Notes under the pieces: model-generated | Databases searched by the model: none | What the model saw: the letters and a program-made list of their open reading frames with translations, nothing else | Told to the model about the DNA's origin: nothing | Translations under genes and position numbers: made by a program | Shown: piece after piece, positions 16,789 to 27,496 of the stretch | Numbering within the stretch: position 1 is the stretch's first letter | How the letters are laid out: the number at the start of each line of letters is the position of its first letter | From: Clostridiales bacterium | GTDB lineage: Bacteria; Bacillota; Clostridia; Lachnospirales; CAMVHY01 | DNA: 41,527 nt | NCBI GenBank assembly: GCA_031265515.1 | Contig: JAISCN010000006.1 | Coordinates: 1-41,527, forward strand | Reading direction: 5' to 3'

Positions 16789-19506
16789 TTAAACAACATA
16801 AACTGAAGGGATTTGAATAACTTGTTGTCTAGCTTGCGATGAAATAATTGAAAGAATCAAAGTGGCACATGTAGCAGCTGTTACACTACTTATTTCTGTT
16901 GTATTCGATTGCGACGAAATCGCGTACATAACATTGAGAAAATTAAAGACATCTGTTTGATATCTTTGAATTTCTTGAAACAAAATTAAATGTGTCAAAA
17001 TCGAATTTAATATCGATGCTTCTAAAAACACAATATTATTAATAATTTGATCAATCTGTCGAACACCTTGCTCAATTTGTATAGCAGCACAAACTAAACA
17101 AAATTCGATTATATTTTTCATAAAAAAAGCAGACATTATATTCATTTCTTCAAAAATAATTTTATTGCTTTTATAAAATTGTCCTAATATTTCAATTTGA
17201 TTTTTACTAAATTGTGAAAAAATATTTTCTTTTAAACCAAGTTTTACAAAATCTTCGCCAAACTTATTATAACAATCGTATATTAATTCTATTTGGTCGA
17301 CATTATAGTTATTTGCAATAAAGATATTTTTATCGTTAATAACAAATTTAATAAATTCTTCGTCAAAATTCCCATCATCTTTTTTACAAAAAAACATTAT
17401 ATTTACGCCAACACTTCCGATATCACATATATCCGAGTAAAGACGAACCATTTCGCGAATTTTATCATCAGCAATTCCTGATTGTATTAAATCACCATAA
17501 CGTTCAAAAAAATCATTAAAAAAATCATAGTTACCAGAGATATTAAAAATTATTTCAAGAAGACCAAGTTTACGAAAATAAAGATCATGTAACTCTTCGT
17601 TTTTCTCAACACTGGGTATGGCTTCTATTATAAATTCAAAAAAATTAAGATTTAAAATGATTTGATCAAGTAAATGAAATGATTCTTCTCTATTAAATCT
17701 TTCTAATCTATTTAGATTTAAATTTCTAGCAACAATTATTCTTTTGACGAATTCTATATTACCTTCAAAATTTTTCTGAGTTAAATAAGCCTTTATTTTC
17801 ACTTTCAATTCTTCTGAAAAATTAAAAGCATCTATAAATTTATTGAATTCATTTTCTAAAATGAACAAATCAAGTAAAATTCTAGTTTTTATCTTTTCAG
17901 CTTCTGTTTCGGAAATACTTCTAAATACCGAAATTTCTTTAGTTGTTTTATTTAAAAGTTTGATATCATATTTAGAAATTGAAATCTTACGGATAATTTC
18001 ATCATTTACTATCAACGGTTCCAGATTATTTTTTACTCTCAAAAGATTTTCTCTTTTTATTTCAGCTGATTTTTGTTCTAATAATTGTGCGGAAAAAAGT
18101 AAGAATTTACCTGAAGTTAAAAAAGAAGATGTTTGCGCAAATATATTACTCTTATCTAACAAATTAAGAGATACAGAAAAAAAACTGCTACGCATATTAG
18201 ATATATATTCAAGTGTGTCAGAACTTATAGATTCTGACAAAAGCGATTTAAGTATCCCGAGATTGTCTATAATAAAATCACTCATAATTTTAGTTGCATT
18301 ATCTTTTTTTCTATGCCATCCTTCTATAGTTCTACTTAATTTTATTTGTAAAATCTTAGAAATATACGTAGATTCTAAAACTAGTTTCATGATTCTAGAA
18401 TAAAATTTTTCTTCTGCAGATAGACTTTTTTCACAAGAATCATTGACAAAGATATAGAAATTAAGCGATTTTATCATTAGATCGTCTATATTGAGCGTTG
18501 TTGGATTAACATTAAAAAGCCAAAATTTTTCTATGCAAGGAGTTTTTTCTTTAAGTTTTTGTATAATAAAGTTATGTCGCACTAATAAAATATTTTGTTC
18601 TTTTCTATTTTCTTCTACAGCCAAATCTATTCTTATTTTTTTTTTATAATTTTCAAATGTTTTTTTACTTGGGTTTATAACATCTCTAAAAAGAACACTT
18701 ATATTTTCTTTTAAATTAGTAAATCTTTGATGTTCTTCTGAAACTAATTCAACACCCTTATCATCTATAATTTGATGATATTTTTTTGTATCTAATTTGC
18801 TATTCATAAATTTTAATCTTAAAGGTTCCAAACAATTTCTAAGATATTCATAGTATTCATAAGCATTTCTCAATTTCAATTCGGCTTCTCCGCGTATAAT
18901 TTCTCCCAAATTAATTGTGTTTGTGTAATACCACTGTAGCATTAAAAGTCTTTCAGTTTCCAACAATAATTGTTTTCGTTTAGTATAATTTTCGCACAAA
19001 GCTAATACTAATAAATCCTGTTGCCCCAAAATATCTGATTTAAATTCGAACTGAGCTTTTAAACAAAAAATACCATCGATGATTTCAGCCACAAGTTTTC
19101 TGAATTCTTCTTTAAATTCTTCTATCACTTCATCAGAAAGATAAATTCTTACATTTTCCACAATGCCTGCTTTAGATACAATTAATCCGTTCTCATAACA
19201 AAAAGATATTCCATCAATCACTTGTTGCTTTATTTGATATATTCGTTCAGGATTTGTGACTGCTGCTTGAAATATATGTGACACACAATCTGATAAAGAT
19301 CTAAATATGGCCCGGCTTTCTATATTGGACACAAAATCAGTAAATTCAAAAATTTTATTAAACTTAATAACAATTGGAATTTCAGTATCTTCTGATGATT
19401 TATGAGGGCCAAATTTACACAAAGCAGATGCCGCTGTTTCAATTAAAAAAAGTTTTTGTTGTTCGATAGTAAGTTGCTCCAGATTTCCTTCAATTTCTTC
19501 CGACAT
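16789..19506 (-). CDS. Very large helical protein of unknown function
   Basis: 905 aa, ATG with AGGTGAT upstream, helix-rich, no recognised motif; possible distant member of the helical family. Confidence 0.75.
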   Translation of the reverse strand: MSEEIEGNLEQLTIEQQKLFLIETAASALCKFGPHKSSEDTEIPIVIKFNKIFEFTDFVSNIESRAIFRSLSDCVSHIFQAAVTNPERIYQIKQQVIDGISFCYENGLIVSKAGIVENVRIYLSDEVIEEFKEEFRKLVAEIIDGIFCLKAQFEFKSDILGQQDLLVLALCENYTKRKQLLLETERLLMLQWYYTNTINLGEIIRGEAELKLRNAYEYYEYLRNCLEPLRLKFMNSKLDTKKYHQIIDDKGVELVSEEHQRFTNLKENISVLFRDVINPSKKTFENYKKKIRIDLAVEENRKEQNILLVRHNFIIQKLKEKTPCIEKFWLFNVNPTTLNIDDLMIKSLNFYIFVNDSCEKSLSAEEKFYSRIMKLVLESTYISKILQIKLSRTIEGWHRKKDNATKIMSDFIIDNLGILKSLLSESISSDTLEYISNMRSSFFSVSLNLLDKSNIFAQTSSFLTSGKFLLFSAQLLEQKSAEIKRENLLRVKNNLEPLIVNDEIIRKISISKYDIKLLNKTTKEISVFRSISETEAEKIKTRILLDLFILENEFNKFIDAFNFSEELKVKIKAYLTQKNFEGNIEFVKRIIVARNLNLNRLERFNREESFHLLDQIILNLNFFEFIIEAIPSVEKNEELHDLYFRKLGLLEIIFNISGNYDFFNDFFERYGDLIQSGIADDKIREMVRLYSDICDIGSVGVNIMFFCKKDDGNFDEEFIKFVINDKNIFIANNYNVDQIELIYDCYNKFGEDFVKLGLKENIFSQFSKNQIEILGQFYKSNKIIFEEMNIMSAFFMKNIIEFCLVCAAIQIEQGVRQIDQIINNIVFLEASILNSILTHLILFQEIQRYQTDVFNFLNVMYAISSQSNTTEISSVTAATCATLILSIISSQARQQVIQIPSVYVV

Positions 19507-19665
19507 GTATAATCACCTATAAATAAATTAAAACATTTATTGTCAATTTTGTAAATATAAAGATACTTTTTTATTATAATTAAAAAAATATAAAGATAAA
19601 TAATTTTAGATAAAAATAGATCTTGTATAGTAAAATAATAGGATTAATTTATCAAAAGAGAGATA

Positions 19666-21090
19666 ATTGCCATAATAACAGTAAGATTTTTTAATACTCA
19701 AAGCAAAAAAATAGAAATTTTTAAAACTATAGAAGAAAATAAAGTTCGAATGTATGTATGCGGTCCGACTGTATACGATTTTCTTCATATTGGAAATGCA
19801 AGGGCATTAGTTGTTTTCGATAGCATCAAAAGATTCTTAGAACATGTTGGTTATAAAGTTATCTACGTGCAAAATTTTACTGATATCGACGACAAAATAA
19901 TTAATAAAGCTATAAGAGAAAATGTTTCATGCAATGATATCGCAGAAAAATTTATACGTGAAGCAAAAATAGATATGCTCGGTTTAAATTTAAAACAAGC
20001 TTTAAATCCAAGAGCTACACAAGAAATAGATTCTATGATAGAAATGATTAATTTATTAATAAAAAAAAAATGTGCTTATCGAATTGAAAATTCAATTTAT
20101 TTCGATACAACAAAATATAAAAATTATGGAAGATTATCAAAAAAAAAATTAAACGAATTAATGCACGGAAATAGAGTTGAGATTGACTTAAACAAAAAAA
20201 ATCCGAATGATTTTATTCTTTGGAAAGAAAGCAAGATTTCTGAAATTGGTTTTAATTCTCCGTGGGGATTTGGAAGACCTGGATGGCATATAGAATGTTC
20301 TGCAATGTCGAAAAAATATTTGGGCGAAGAAATTGATATACACGCTGGTGGTGAAGATTTAATTTTTCCACATCATGAAAATGAAATAGCACAGAGTGAA
20401 TCTTGTAGCGGAAAAACTTTTTCAAGATATTGGTTGCATAATGGATTTATTAATATTGATGATAAGAAAATGTCAAAATCAGAAAATAATTTTTTTACTA
20501 TACGGGAAATATCTAAAGAATTTTCGTATATGGCGATAAGATTTTTTATATTGAGTTCTCATTATAGATCTCCAATAAATTTTACTAAAGAAAACTTAAA
20601 ATCATCTCAAAATTCATACGAAAGAATCAAAAATTGCTTAAATAATATTTACTTTTATCTAGAACAAAATTTAAACACATCAAATATCAATAGAAAAGAA
20701 TTAGAAGTTTTACAAAATATCGATAAAGAGATTTTTAATTTTAATAACTACTTAGCAGATGATTTTAACACATCTAAAGCACTTGCGAGTTTTTTTATTA
20801 TTATTAAATATATAAATATAAATATAAATGGCGATTCTAGTAATGAATTTATAAAAAAATTAAAAGATATAATTTTAATACTATGTGAAATTCTCGGTTT
20901 TAAATTTGATAGCGATACTAAGATTAAAAAAAACAACGACGAAATCAATAGAAAAGTTTTATCTATGCTAAAAAAAAGAGATTTAGCTAAAAAAAATAAA
21001 GATTGGATATTAGCAGATCAAATTCGTGATGATTTAAAAAAAATGGGAATAAAGATAGAAGATACCGCGAATGGAACTCGTATTGTTTGA
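19666..21090 (+). CDS. cysS: Cysteinyl-tRNA synthetase (start upstream of tracker call, non-canonical codon)
   Basis: MYVCGPTVYDFLHIGNARA, KMSKSENN; N-terminal strand VRFFNTQSKKIEIFKTIEENKVR lies upstream of the first ATG. Confidence 0.93.
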   Translation: MAIITVRFFNTQSKKIEIFKTIEENKVRMYVCGPTVYDFLHIGNARALVVFDSIKRFLEHVGYKVIYVQNFTDIDDKIINKAIRENVSCNDIAEKFIREAKIDMLGLNLKQALNPRATQEIDSMIEMINLLIKKKCAYRIENSIYFDTTKYKNYGRLSKKKLNELMHGNRVEIDLNKKNPNDFILWKESKISEIGFNSPWGFGRPGWHIECSAMSKKYLGEEIDIHAGGEDLIFPHHENEIAQSESCSGKTFSRYWLHNGFINIDDKKMSKSENNFFTIREISKEFSYMAIRFFILSSHYRSPINFTKENLKSSQNSYERIKNCLNNIYFYLEQNLNTSNINRKELEVLQNIDKEIFNFNNYLADDFNTSKALASFFIIIKYINININGDSSNEFIKKLKDIILILCEILGFKFDSDTKIKKNNDEINRKVLSMLKKRDLAKKNKDWILADQIRDDLKKMGIKIEDTANGTRIV

Positions 21091-21397
21091 TTTAAAACAC
21101 TAACAATAAAAAATAAACAAAAAAAATAAATATAAAATAATTTTTAAAAAAAATTTATAAGCCTGACCCAAATCGTGCTTGCTTTAAATAATATTTAAAA
21201 AAGTTTTATTAATAATATTTTAAAAAAAATATATCATTGCTTTGATTGTTAAGAATTAAAAATTAAAGTAAGTGATTTGTGTATCAAAAATTCCAGACAA
21301 AATTTTTTTAGTAAATTTAAAAATAAAAAATATTGTATATTAAAAATTTTGTTGATAGTTAAGATATCACAAAAAAATAAAGAGGAGTTATCGTAAA

Positions 21398-22729
21398 ATT
21401 AGTCTAAGAAGCAACGAAGATATTTTAAATTTCATGCAGAACAATTTTTATTTTTTATCGCGTTTGCCCTTAAAACATCAGATATATATAGCTCTAGAAA
21501 ATTTGCCAGAATGTTCAATTGTTAGTATGTTTTGTGATTTTCAAATGTGGCAACAAAGCCCTGATAATTTTTTTAATGCTCTATACTTTATAGAAAGATC
21601 ATTATCAGATTATTTAATAATGTGTTTCATGAAAAGCATCATAGAAATAAGTTTATTTAATTGCCATAAAAAATATATTGGATCTATAGAAGAAAATTTT
21701 AAGTCTGCGAATTTTTTTAGATTTGTTTTAGATATATTACCTAGATATTCACCTGAGATTATAAAAAAAGTATTACAAACTCATGTAGAAACAATTATCA
21801 AATTTAGAAACGAAAAAATAAAAATTTCTGGGTCTCGAAATTACAAAGGTACTCGAATGAATCAATTTTCTGCACAATCAGAAATATTTTCGATAATACC
21901 ATGTTTAGAATTATTATCAGACGAATCACAAAAAGAAATAATAATATATATTTTTAAAAAAGATATTCTTGTATCGGATCATAAGCGTTTTATATCATTT
22001 ATAACATCGTTTTCTAACGAAGATATTGTAGAAGTGATATCAACTCTAATTATATATTCACGTTTTTTTGATGGAGATTTTGAGTTATCTACAGGAGAAT
22101 TAATTTTACTGCCGCATAGTTTTATAGAAATTTTTATATTAACTAGTTTAAAAAATATAGAGAGTATAAATTGCCACATGGGTTTATTTAGATTTTTGGT
22201 CCAAATCGAAGAAACTGCAGAAATTGAGGATAGGGCAAATTTGATAACAAAACTAATTGGAGATTTTATCACTATACGGCAATTAGAAAAAGCCATGCTT
22301 GAACATCTTTTTCCTTTGTGTCAAAACCTACTGTTTCGTTTTTTTAAATATTTGCCAATACAATTAAGTTACAGTTTAATATTAGGCCGAGTTTTATATC
22401 TTACTCATGAATTTTCTCTACACGATCGCTATGCACCAAGAAATTTAAATGACATAATTTTAACAGCAAAAAATTCAGATTTAGAAATTCAAAAAAATAT
22501 AATGATTCTCTTTTTAACATGTACGAAATATAAAAATTATTTTCTTAGACGGCCTCATTTATTTTTAGAAATATTAAATAAGTTAAAAACAGAATCTCAA
22601 ATAGCTGTAGTACCAATTGTAGCTGCGCTAATACCTAATACTCGCGGAATTGTTGTTGAACACGGTAAAATCAAAAGACAAAATTTAAATGCTATCAAAC
22701 AAGAATTTAATATTGAGCTTTGTGTCTGA
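21398..22729 (+). CDS. Solenoid-family protein
   Basis: Helical units LPLKHQIYIAL, LSDESQKEIIIYIF, LPIQLSYSLIL; C-terminal block DLEIQKNIMILFLTCTKYKNYFLRRPHLFLEILNKLKTESQ matches 40543 ORF SEIKENLMIYLVTNQKLRNYFWPERLYFFAELLKKLEKSSQ. Confidence 0.75.
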   Translation: MSLRSNEDILNFMQNNFYFLSRLPLKHQIYIALENLPECSIVSMFCDFQMWQQSPDNFFNALYFIERSLSDYLIMCFMKSIIEISLFNCHKKYIGSIEENFKSANFFRFVLDILPRYSPEIIKKVLQTHVETIIKFRNEKIKISGSRNYKGTRMNQFSAQSEIFSIIPCLELLSDESQKEIIIYIFKKDILVSDHKRFISFITSFSNEDIVEVISTLIIYSRFFDGDFELSTGELILLPHSFIEIFILTSLKNIESINCHMGLFRFLVQIEETAEIEDRANLITKLIGDFITIRQLEKAMLEHLFPLCQNLLFRFFKYLPIQLSYSLILGRVLYLTHEFSLHDRYAPRNLNDIILTAKNSDLEIQKNIMILFLTCTKYKNYFLRRPHLFLEILNKLKTESQIAVVPIVAALIPNTRGIVVEHGKIKRQNLNAIKQEFNIELCV

Positions 22730-22747
22730 GATTAAAAATTTGAGATC

Positions 22748-22801
22748 AAAAAGCAAAATTATTTCACATAATTAATAATTTAAATATGGTTTTGCTTTTT
22801 T
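22748..22801 (+). terminator. Rho-independent terminator-like hairpin
   Basis: AAAAAGCAAAA ... TTTTGCTTTTT, 11-bp perfect complement, long AT-rich loop. Confidence 0.6.
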
Positions 22802-22959
22802 ATTAATGGTTATCATGATTAATCTCGATATTTTTTATCGTCACGTTTTTTGTGTCAAAAAAATAATACAGAAAGAAGTATATTAGAAATTTTTGAGTAA
22901 GATTAAATATATTATGTCATTAATAATTAGATATTATTTTTTTAACTATAAATTCGGAG

Positions 22960-24084
22960 TTGTTAAAGTTGTTTGACGAACGTCTAGAAAAATTAGCAAA
23001 TTTATTAGTAAATTATTCAACAGAAATAAAAAAAGGTGACAAAGTTTCTATAAGAGCAGAAGAAGTAGCATTACCGTTTGTTATATCAGTGGCACGCGCA
23101 GCAATAAAAAAAGGAGCTTTTGTTGACTGTAGCATTACTATACCAGAAGTAGAAGAATTGATTTTAAAATTAGGAAATAAAGATCAAATTTCTTATCCTC
23201 ATCAAGATTATGGACATGCAGTTAGAGAATCAGATGTTTGGATAACATCATGGGGATCTAAAAATTTTCACAATACTTTTAATATAGAACCTGAAGTTAT
23301 TAAAATGCGTAAGCTTGCTAATCGAGAAAATAGAAAAGTATATATGGATAGAATTAAAAATGGAGAATTACGTTGGGTTGGGACACTTTTTCCTACTGAT
23401 GCCGGAGCACAAGAAGCAAATATGAGTTTAACTGAATACGAAAATTTTGTCTTTAATGCAGGTATGTTAAATTACGATAATACAATTGCCGAATGGAATA
23501 AAATCCGAGACGCTCAAGAAATTTGGTGTGAGTATTTAAGTTCTAAAAGTGAATTAAAAATTGTTTCTCGCGATACTAATTTAACTCTAGGTATCAAAGA
23601 TAGAAAATGGGTTAATTGTTGCGGAAAAGAAAATTTTCCTGATGGAGAAATTTTTACTTCCCCAATAGAGGATAGTGTAAATGGCGAAATTTATTTTAAT
23701 TTTCCTGCTATATATGATGGAAAAGTTGTCGAAGATGTTAGATTAAAAATTTCAAATGGGAAGATTACAGATGCACACGCTAAACTAAATGAAGATTTTT
23801 TAATTTCTTGCATTAATACTGATGAAGGATCTGGTTTGTTTGGCGAAGTGGCAATCGGAACCAATTATAATATAAAACAATTTACTAAAAATATTTTATT
23901 TGATGAAAAAATGGGCGGAAACATTCATTTGGCTTTAGGATGTGGATTCCCTGAAGCAGGAGGAAAAAACTTTTCTAGTATACACTGGGACATGATATGT
24001 GGTATGCGAGAATCAGGAAAAATTTTTGCAGACAACGAACTTTTTTATAGTAACGGAGAATTTTTGAAAATTTTAACAAAATAA
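22960..24084 (+). CDS. M29-family aminopeptidase (AmpS/AmpT-like)
   Basis: Whole-length resemblance: DVWITSWGSKN, LGIKDRKWVNCCGKENFPDGEIFTSPIEDSVNGEI, DEGSGLFGEVAIGTN, IHLALGCGFPE. Confidence 0.9.
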   Translation: MLKLFDERLEKLANLLVNYSTEIKKGDKVSIRAEEVALPFVISVARAAIKKGAFVDCSITIPEVEELILKLGNKDQISYPHQDYGHAVRESDVWITSWGSKNFHNTFNIEPEVIKMRKLANRENRKVYMDRIKNGELRWVGTLFPTDAGAQEANMSLTEYENFVFNAGMLNYDNTIAEWNKIRDAQEIWCEYLSSKSELKIVSRDTNLTLGIKDRKWVNCCGKENFPDGEIFTSPIEDSVNGEIYFNFPAIYDGKVVEDVRLKISNGKITDAHAKLNEDFLISCINTDEGSGLFGEVAIGTNYNIKQFTKNILFDEKMGGNIHLALGCGFPEAGGKNFSSIHWDMICGMRESGKIFADNELFYSNGEFLKILTK

Positions 24085-24237
24085 TCATCTATAGACAACT
24101 AACAAAACAAAATAAGCTTTAAATTTTTGTTCTAAATAATTAACAAAATATAATTAAAAAATTATATATAGATTTGTTTGAGAATATGAGTAGTTTTTAG
24201 ATATTTTCTCGCAGCCTATATTTTGATATGTTATGTT

Positions 24238-24969
24238 TTAAGAATTTAAAGTACTTAAAAATTTTTTGCTAATTTCGGTTTTCGGATCACTAAAAAAATT
24301 ATTAGAGTTTTCTATTATTTCTCCAAGATGCATGAATACTACACGATCAGCTATGGCTTTTGCAAATCGAATTTCATGCGTTACTATTAGCATTGTCATT
24401 CCATCTTTTGCAAGTTTTAATATAGTATCCAAAACTTCTCTAACCATTTCTGGATCTAATGCAGCTGTTACTTCATCAAATAACATCAAAACGGGATTCA
24501 TGATCAATGCGCGTATTATAGCAACACGCTGTTTTTGACCGCCAGATAATTCTTTGGGATAACTTTTTATTTTTTCTAAAAGACTAAATTTATCTAAAAG
24601 TTTTTTTGCGATTTCTATAACTTTATTACGTTCTACCTTCTGAACAAGCGTTGGCGCTAATATTATGTTTTCTAGAACATTCATATGTGGAAAAAGTTCG
24701 TAATCTTGAAAAACCATGCCTATTTTTTGGCGTACATAACTTAAATTTATTTTTTTGTCGTTTATCAAAATATCATCTAAATAAATTTTTCCGCCATCTA
24801 TTTTTTCTAATAAATTTAAGCAACGCAACAAAGTACTTTTTCCACAGCCAGATTTTCCCAGTATAACTACAACTTCTTTTTCTTGAACATCAAAATTAAT
24901 ATTCTTTAAAACTTTTACTTCGCCAAAACTTTTATTTAGATTTTGAACTCTCAATAATTTGTTTTTCAA
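24238..24969 (-). CDS. Amino-acid-type ABC transporter ATP-binding protein (GlnQ-like)
   Basis: GKSGCGKSTLLRCLNLLE, LSGGQKQRVAIIRAL, MLFDEVTAALDPE, VTHE. Confidence 0.92.
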   Translation of the reverse strand: MKNKLLRVQNLNKSFGEVKVLKNINFDVQEKEVVVILGKSGCGKSTLLRCLNLLEKIDGGKIYLDDILINDKKINLSYVRQKIGMVFQDYELFPHMNVLENIILAPTLVQKVERNKVIEIAKKLLDKFSLLEKIKSYPKELSGGQKQRVAIIRALIMNPVLMLFDEVTAALDPEMVREVLDTILKLAKDGMTMLIVTHEIRFAKAIADRVVFMHLGEIIENSNNFFSDPKTEISKKFLSTLNS

Positions 24970-25133
24970 TAATCAAACACCACTTTAATATAAATATTTA
25001 AAGCAATCATAAATTATTTATCTAAATTTAAAAAATTATTTAACTATTTTAAATAAAAGCAATAATAATTTTTATAACTTAATAATAAATAAAAGAGTTA
25101 AAACAAAACTTTATTTATTAGTTAATATCTTGA

Positions 25134-25862
25134 TTAATTAAATTTAATTATTTTTGTTTTTAACTGCGAAGCTTTAATTAAAATTATTTTCTCTGCTTCC
25201 AATGTCAATTGACCGTCAAGAATAATTTTTACTTTACTAACGCTATCATCTATAGTAATTTTTATGATACTATCGTCTTTTATAACGTATGGATAAGAAT
25301 TTTTATTATAATCGCAAATCGGCGTTATTATCAAAGCTTTAAGATTACCATCTAATACTGATCCGCCGGCGGACAAATTATAAGCTGTAGATCCTGTCGG
25401 GGTCGATATAATTAATCCATCTGCGCGATATTTTTTTATAAAATTATTGTTTATAAATACGCTTAGATCTACTAATTTAGCTTGCGATTTAGAGATTGTT
25501 ATCTCGTTTAGTGCTGTGTAATCTTTGTATTTTAATCTAGTTTTCTCGAGAATTATAAAATTGTTCTCTAATAGTTTATCTAGTGATATAAAAACATTAT
25601 TTTTTTGGCATGAAGATAAATAACCGATTTGACCAAAATTAATCGCAAATATTTTTTTTTCGTAGCAATCATACTTTCTAGAACAAGATAAAATTAATCC
25701 GTCTCCACCTAAAGTAATTATAAAGTCTATATTTTCTATATGATACTTATTTTTTAGAGTAAAAGCATTATGTTTTTTTGATCTTAAATATTCGATTATT
25801 TTTTGAGAAAAATTAATTGTTTTGTGTTTTTTTTGATTAAGTATTACTAAAAAATTCAACAT
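25134..25862 (-). CDS. nadK: NAD kinase
   Basis: ITLGGDGLIL, NFGQIGYLS, LNEITI, RADGLIISTPTGSTAYNLSAGGSVL. Confidence 0.93.
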   Translation of the reverse strand: MLNFLVILNQKKHKTINFSQKIIEYLRSKKHNAFTLKNKYHIENIDFIITLGGDGLILSCSRKYDCYEKKIFAINFGQIGYLSSCQKNNVFISLDKLLENNFIILEKTRLKYKDYTALNEITISKSQAKLVDLSVFINNNFIKKYRADGLIISTPTGSTAYNLSAGGSVLDGNLKALIITPICDYNKNSYPYVIKDDSIIKITIDDSVSKVKIILDGQLTLEAEKIILIKASQLKTKIIKFN

Positions 25863-25959
25863 ATATTTAATTATTATTTATTTAAAATTAATAATCTTAA
25901 AAAACGATATTAAAATACTAAAATATCAGATAAATAAATGCGTAACTTGTTTCAAAGAA

Positions 25960-27459
25960 ATGTATCTAAATGAGGAAAATTTCATTCTGAATAATAATTT
26001 TATTAAATATTTTATTAATCTAAAATCGAGAAAAGTTTTTGAATTTTTTTTTGAGATAAGCAAAATACCCAGAGAATCAGGTAACGAAACTAAAATTTCA
26101 GAATATCTAGTAAATTTTGCTCTAAAAAGAAATTTTTTTTATTTCGTTGATAAATCAAATAATACTGTCATAAAAAAAAGAGCTACTGGAGACTTAAAAG
26201 AATCTCCTGAGATTGTGTTGCAATCTCATGCAGATATGGTTTGCGTAAAAAAAGATAATTTTGATCACAATTTTTTAACTGATGAAATAAAAATTAAAAT
26301 TAATGGAGATTTTTTAATTTCAAATAATACAACATTAGGCGCAGACAACGGCATTGGTGTCGCGATAATGCTTGCGATATTAGATTCGAAAAATATATCT
26401 CATCCAAAACTAGAATGTATATTTACTGCACAAGAAGAAGTGAGTATGATCGGTGCTAGAAATTTTGATATGAGTTTAATAAATGGACAAACTTTTATAA
26501 ATTTAGATGGTACGGATAATTACATAGGTTGTGGGTGTGTAGGGACATCGATAATTAGTCTATCAAAAAAATATAATTTAATTAAAAATAATTTTAATAG
26601 TTTATATATTTTGAAAATAAACGGACTTTATGGCGGACACTCTGCAGTCGACATAGATAAAAATCGAGCAAATGCAATAATTTTAACTGCTGATTTATTA
26701 AGTGAATTACTAGAGAAAAAAGATTTTTTGATCATAGACATTAATTCAGGTCTAAAAGAAAATGTCATTCCATCAAGTTGTTCTATCAAAATTACTTTTG
26801 ATAAAAAAGATTATTTAGATATTTACAAAATCATTAGTGATTTTAAAAATAAAATTAAAAAAAGTTATGTAGATTCAGAAAGCATTAATATAACAGTAAG
26901 CGAAATTGATACGAAAACAGAAAATTACGGAATCGATAAAAAGTATCTCAATGATATTTTAAAGTTAATTTTTATTCTTCCTAATGGAGTTATTAATAAT
27001 AATTTAATTTCAGGTAAAATCGGAAAATATGATTCTAGTAATATAGCAGTATTTGAAACAGATCCAAAAAACAAAAAAATTTCGATAAATTGTATGATGA
27101 GAAGCTCTAATAAATATTATCATGATTTTAATTTAAATAAATTTAGAATAATTTCAGATGTTTTAGGATTTAAAATAGATATTTTAAGCGAAACGCCTAT
27201 TTGGGAACCTAACGATAATAAATCAAAATTATTAAATTGCGCTAAAAAAATTTACAGAGAAATATATAATCAAAAAGCAAAAATAAGATTTTCAAGTGGT
27301 GCCTTAGAGTCTTGTTTTTTTAAAACTATAAATAATTTAGAGATTATTAGCATTGGACCAAATATAATAGATATGCATTCTATCAACGAAAAAGTGAGCA
27401 TAAAATCAATAGAAAAATTTTATCTTTTTCTAATAGGAATACTAGATAATCTGACATAA
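25960..27459 (+). CDS. pepD: Aminoacyl-histidine dipeptidase (M20, PepD-like)
   Basis: IPRESGNE, LQSHADMVCVKK, TLGADNGIGVA, FTAQEEVSMIGA, GGHSAVDID. Confidence 0.92.
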   Translation: MYLNEENFILNNNFIKYFINLKSRKVFEFFFEISKIPRESGNETKISEYLVNFALKRNFFYFVDKSNNTVIKKRATGDLKESPEIVLQSHADMVCVKKDNFDHNFLTDEIKIKINGDFLISNNTTLGADNGIGVAIMLAILDSKNISHPKLECIFTAQEEVSMIGARNFDMSLINGQTFINLDGTDNYIGCGCVGTSIISLSKKYNLIKNNFNSLYILKINGLYGGHSAVDIDKNRANAIILTADLLSELLEKKDFLIIDINSGLKENVIPSSCSIKITFDKKDYLDIYKIISDFKNKIKKSYVDSESINITVSEIDTKTENYGIDKKYLNDILKLIFILPNGVINNNLISGKIGKYDSSNIAVFETDPKNKKISINCMMRSSNKYYHDFNLNKFRIISDVLGFKIDILSETPIWEPNDNKSKLLNCAKKIYREIYNQKAKIRFSSGALESCFFKTINNLEIISIGPNIIDMHSINEKVSIKSIEKFYLFLIGILDNLT

Positions 27460-27496
27460 TGATTAAATATAACGTATGGGGAGGGGATTTTTAAAG

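Noticed and set aside
17293-18403. Plus-strand ORFs antisense to the 905-aa gene (and similar antisense ORFs in htrA, tuf, glnQ-like gene)
   Set aside because: Located wholly opposite well-supported coding sequence, no SD or recognisable motifs; shadow ORFs.
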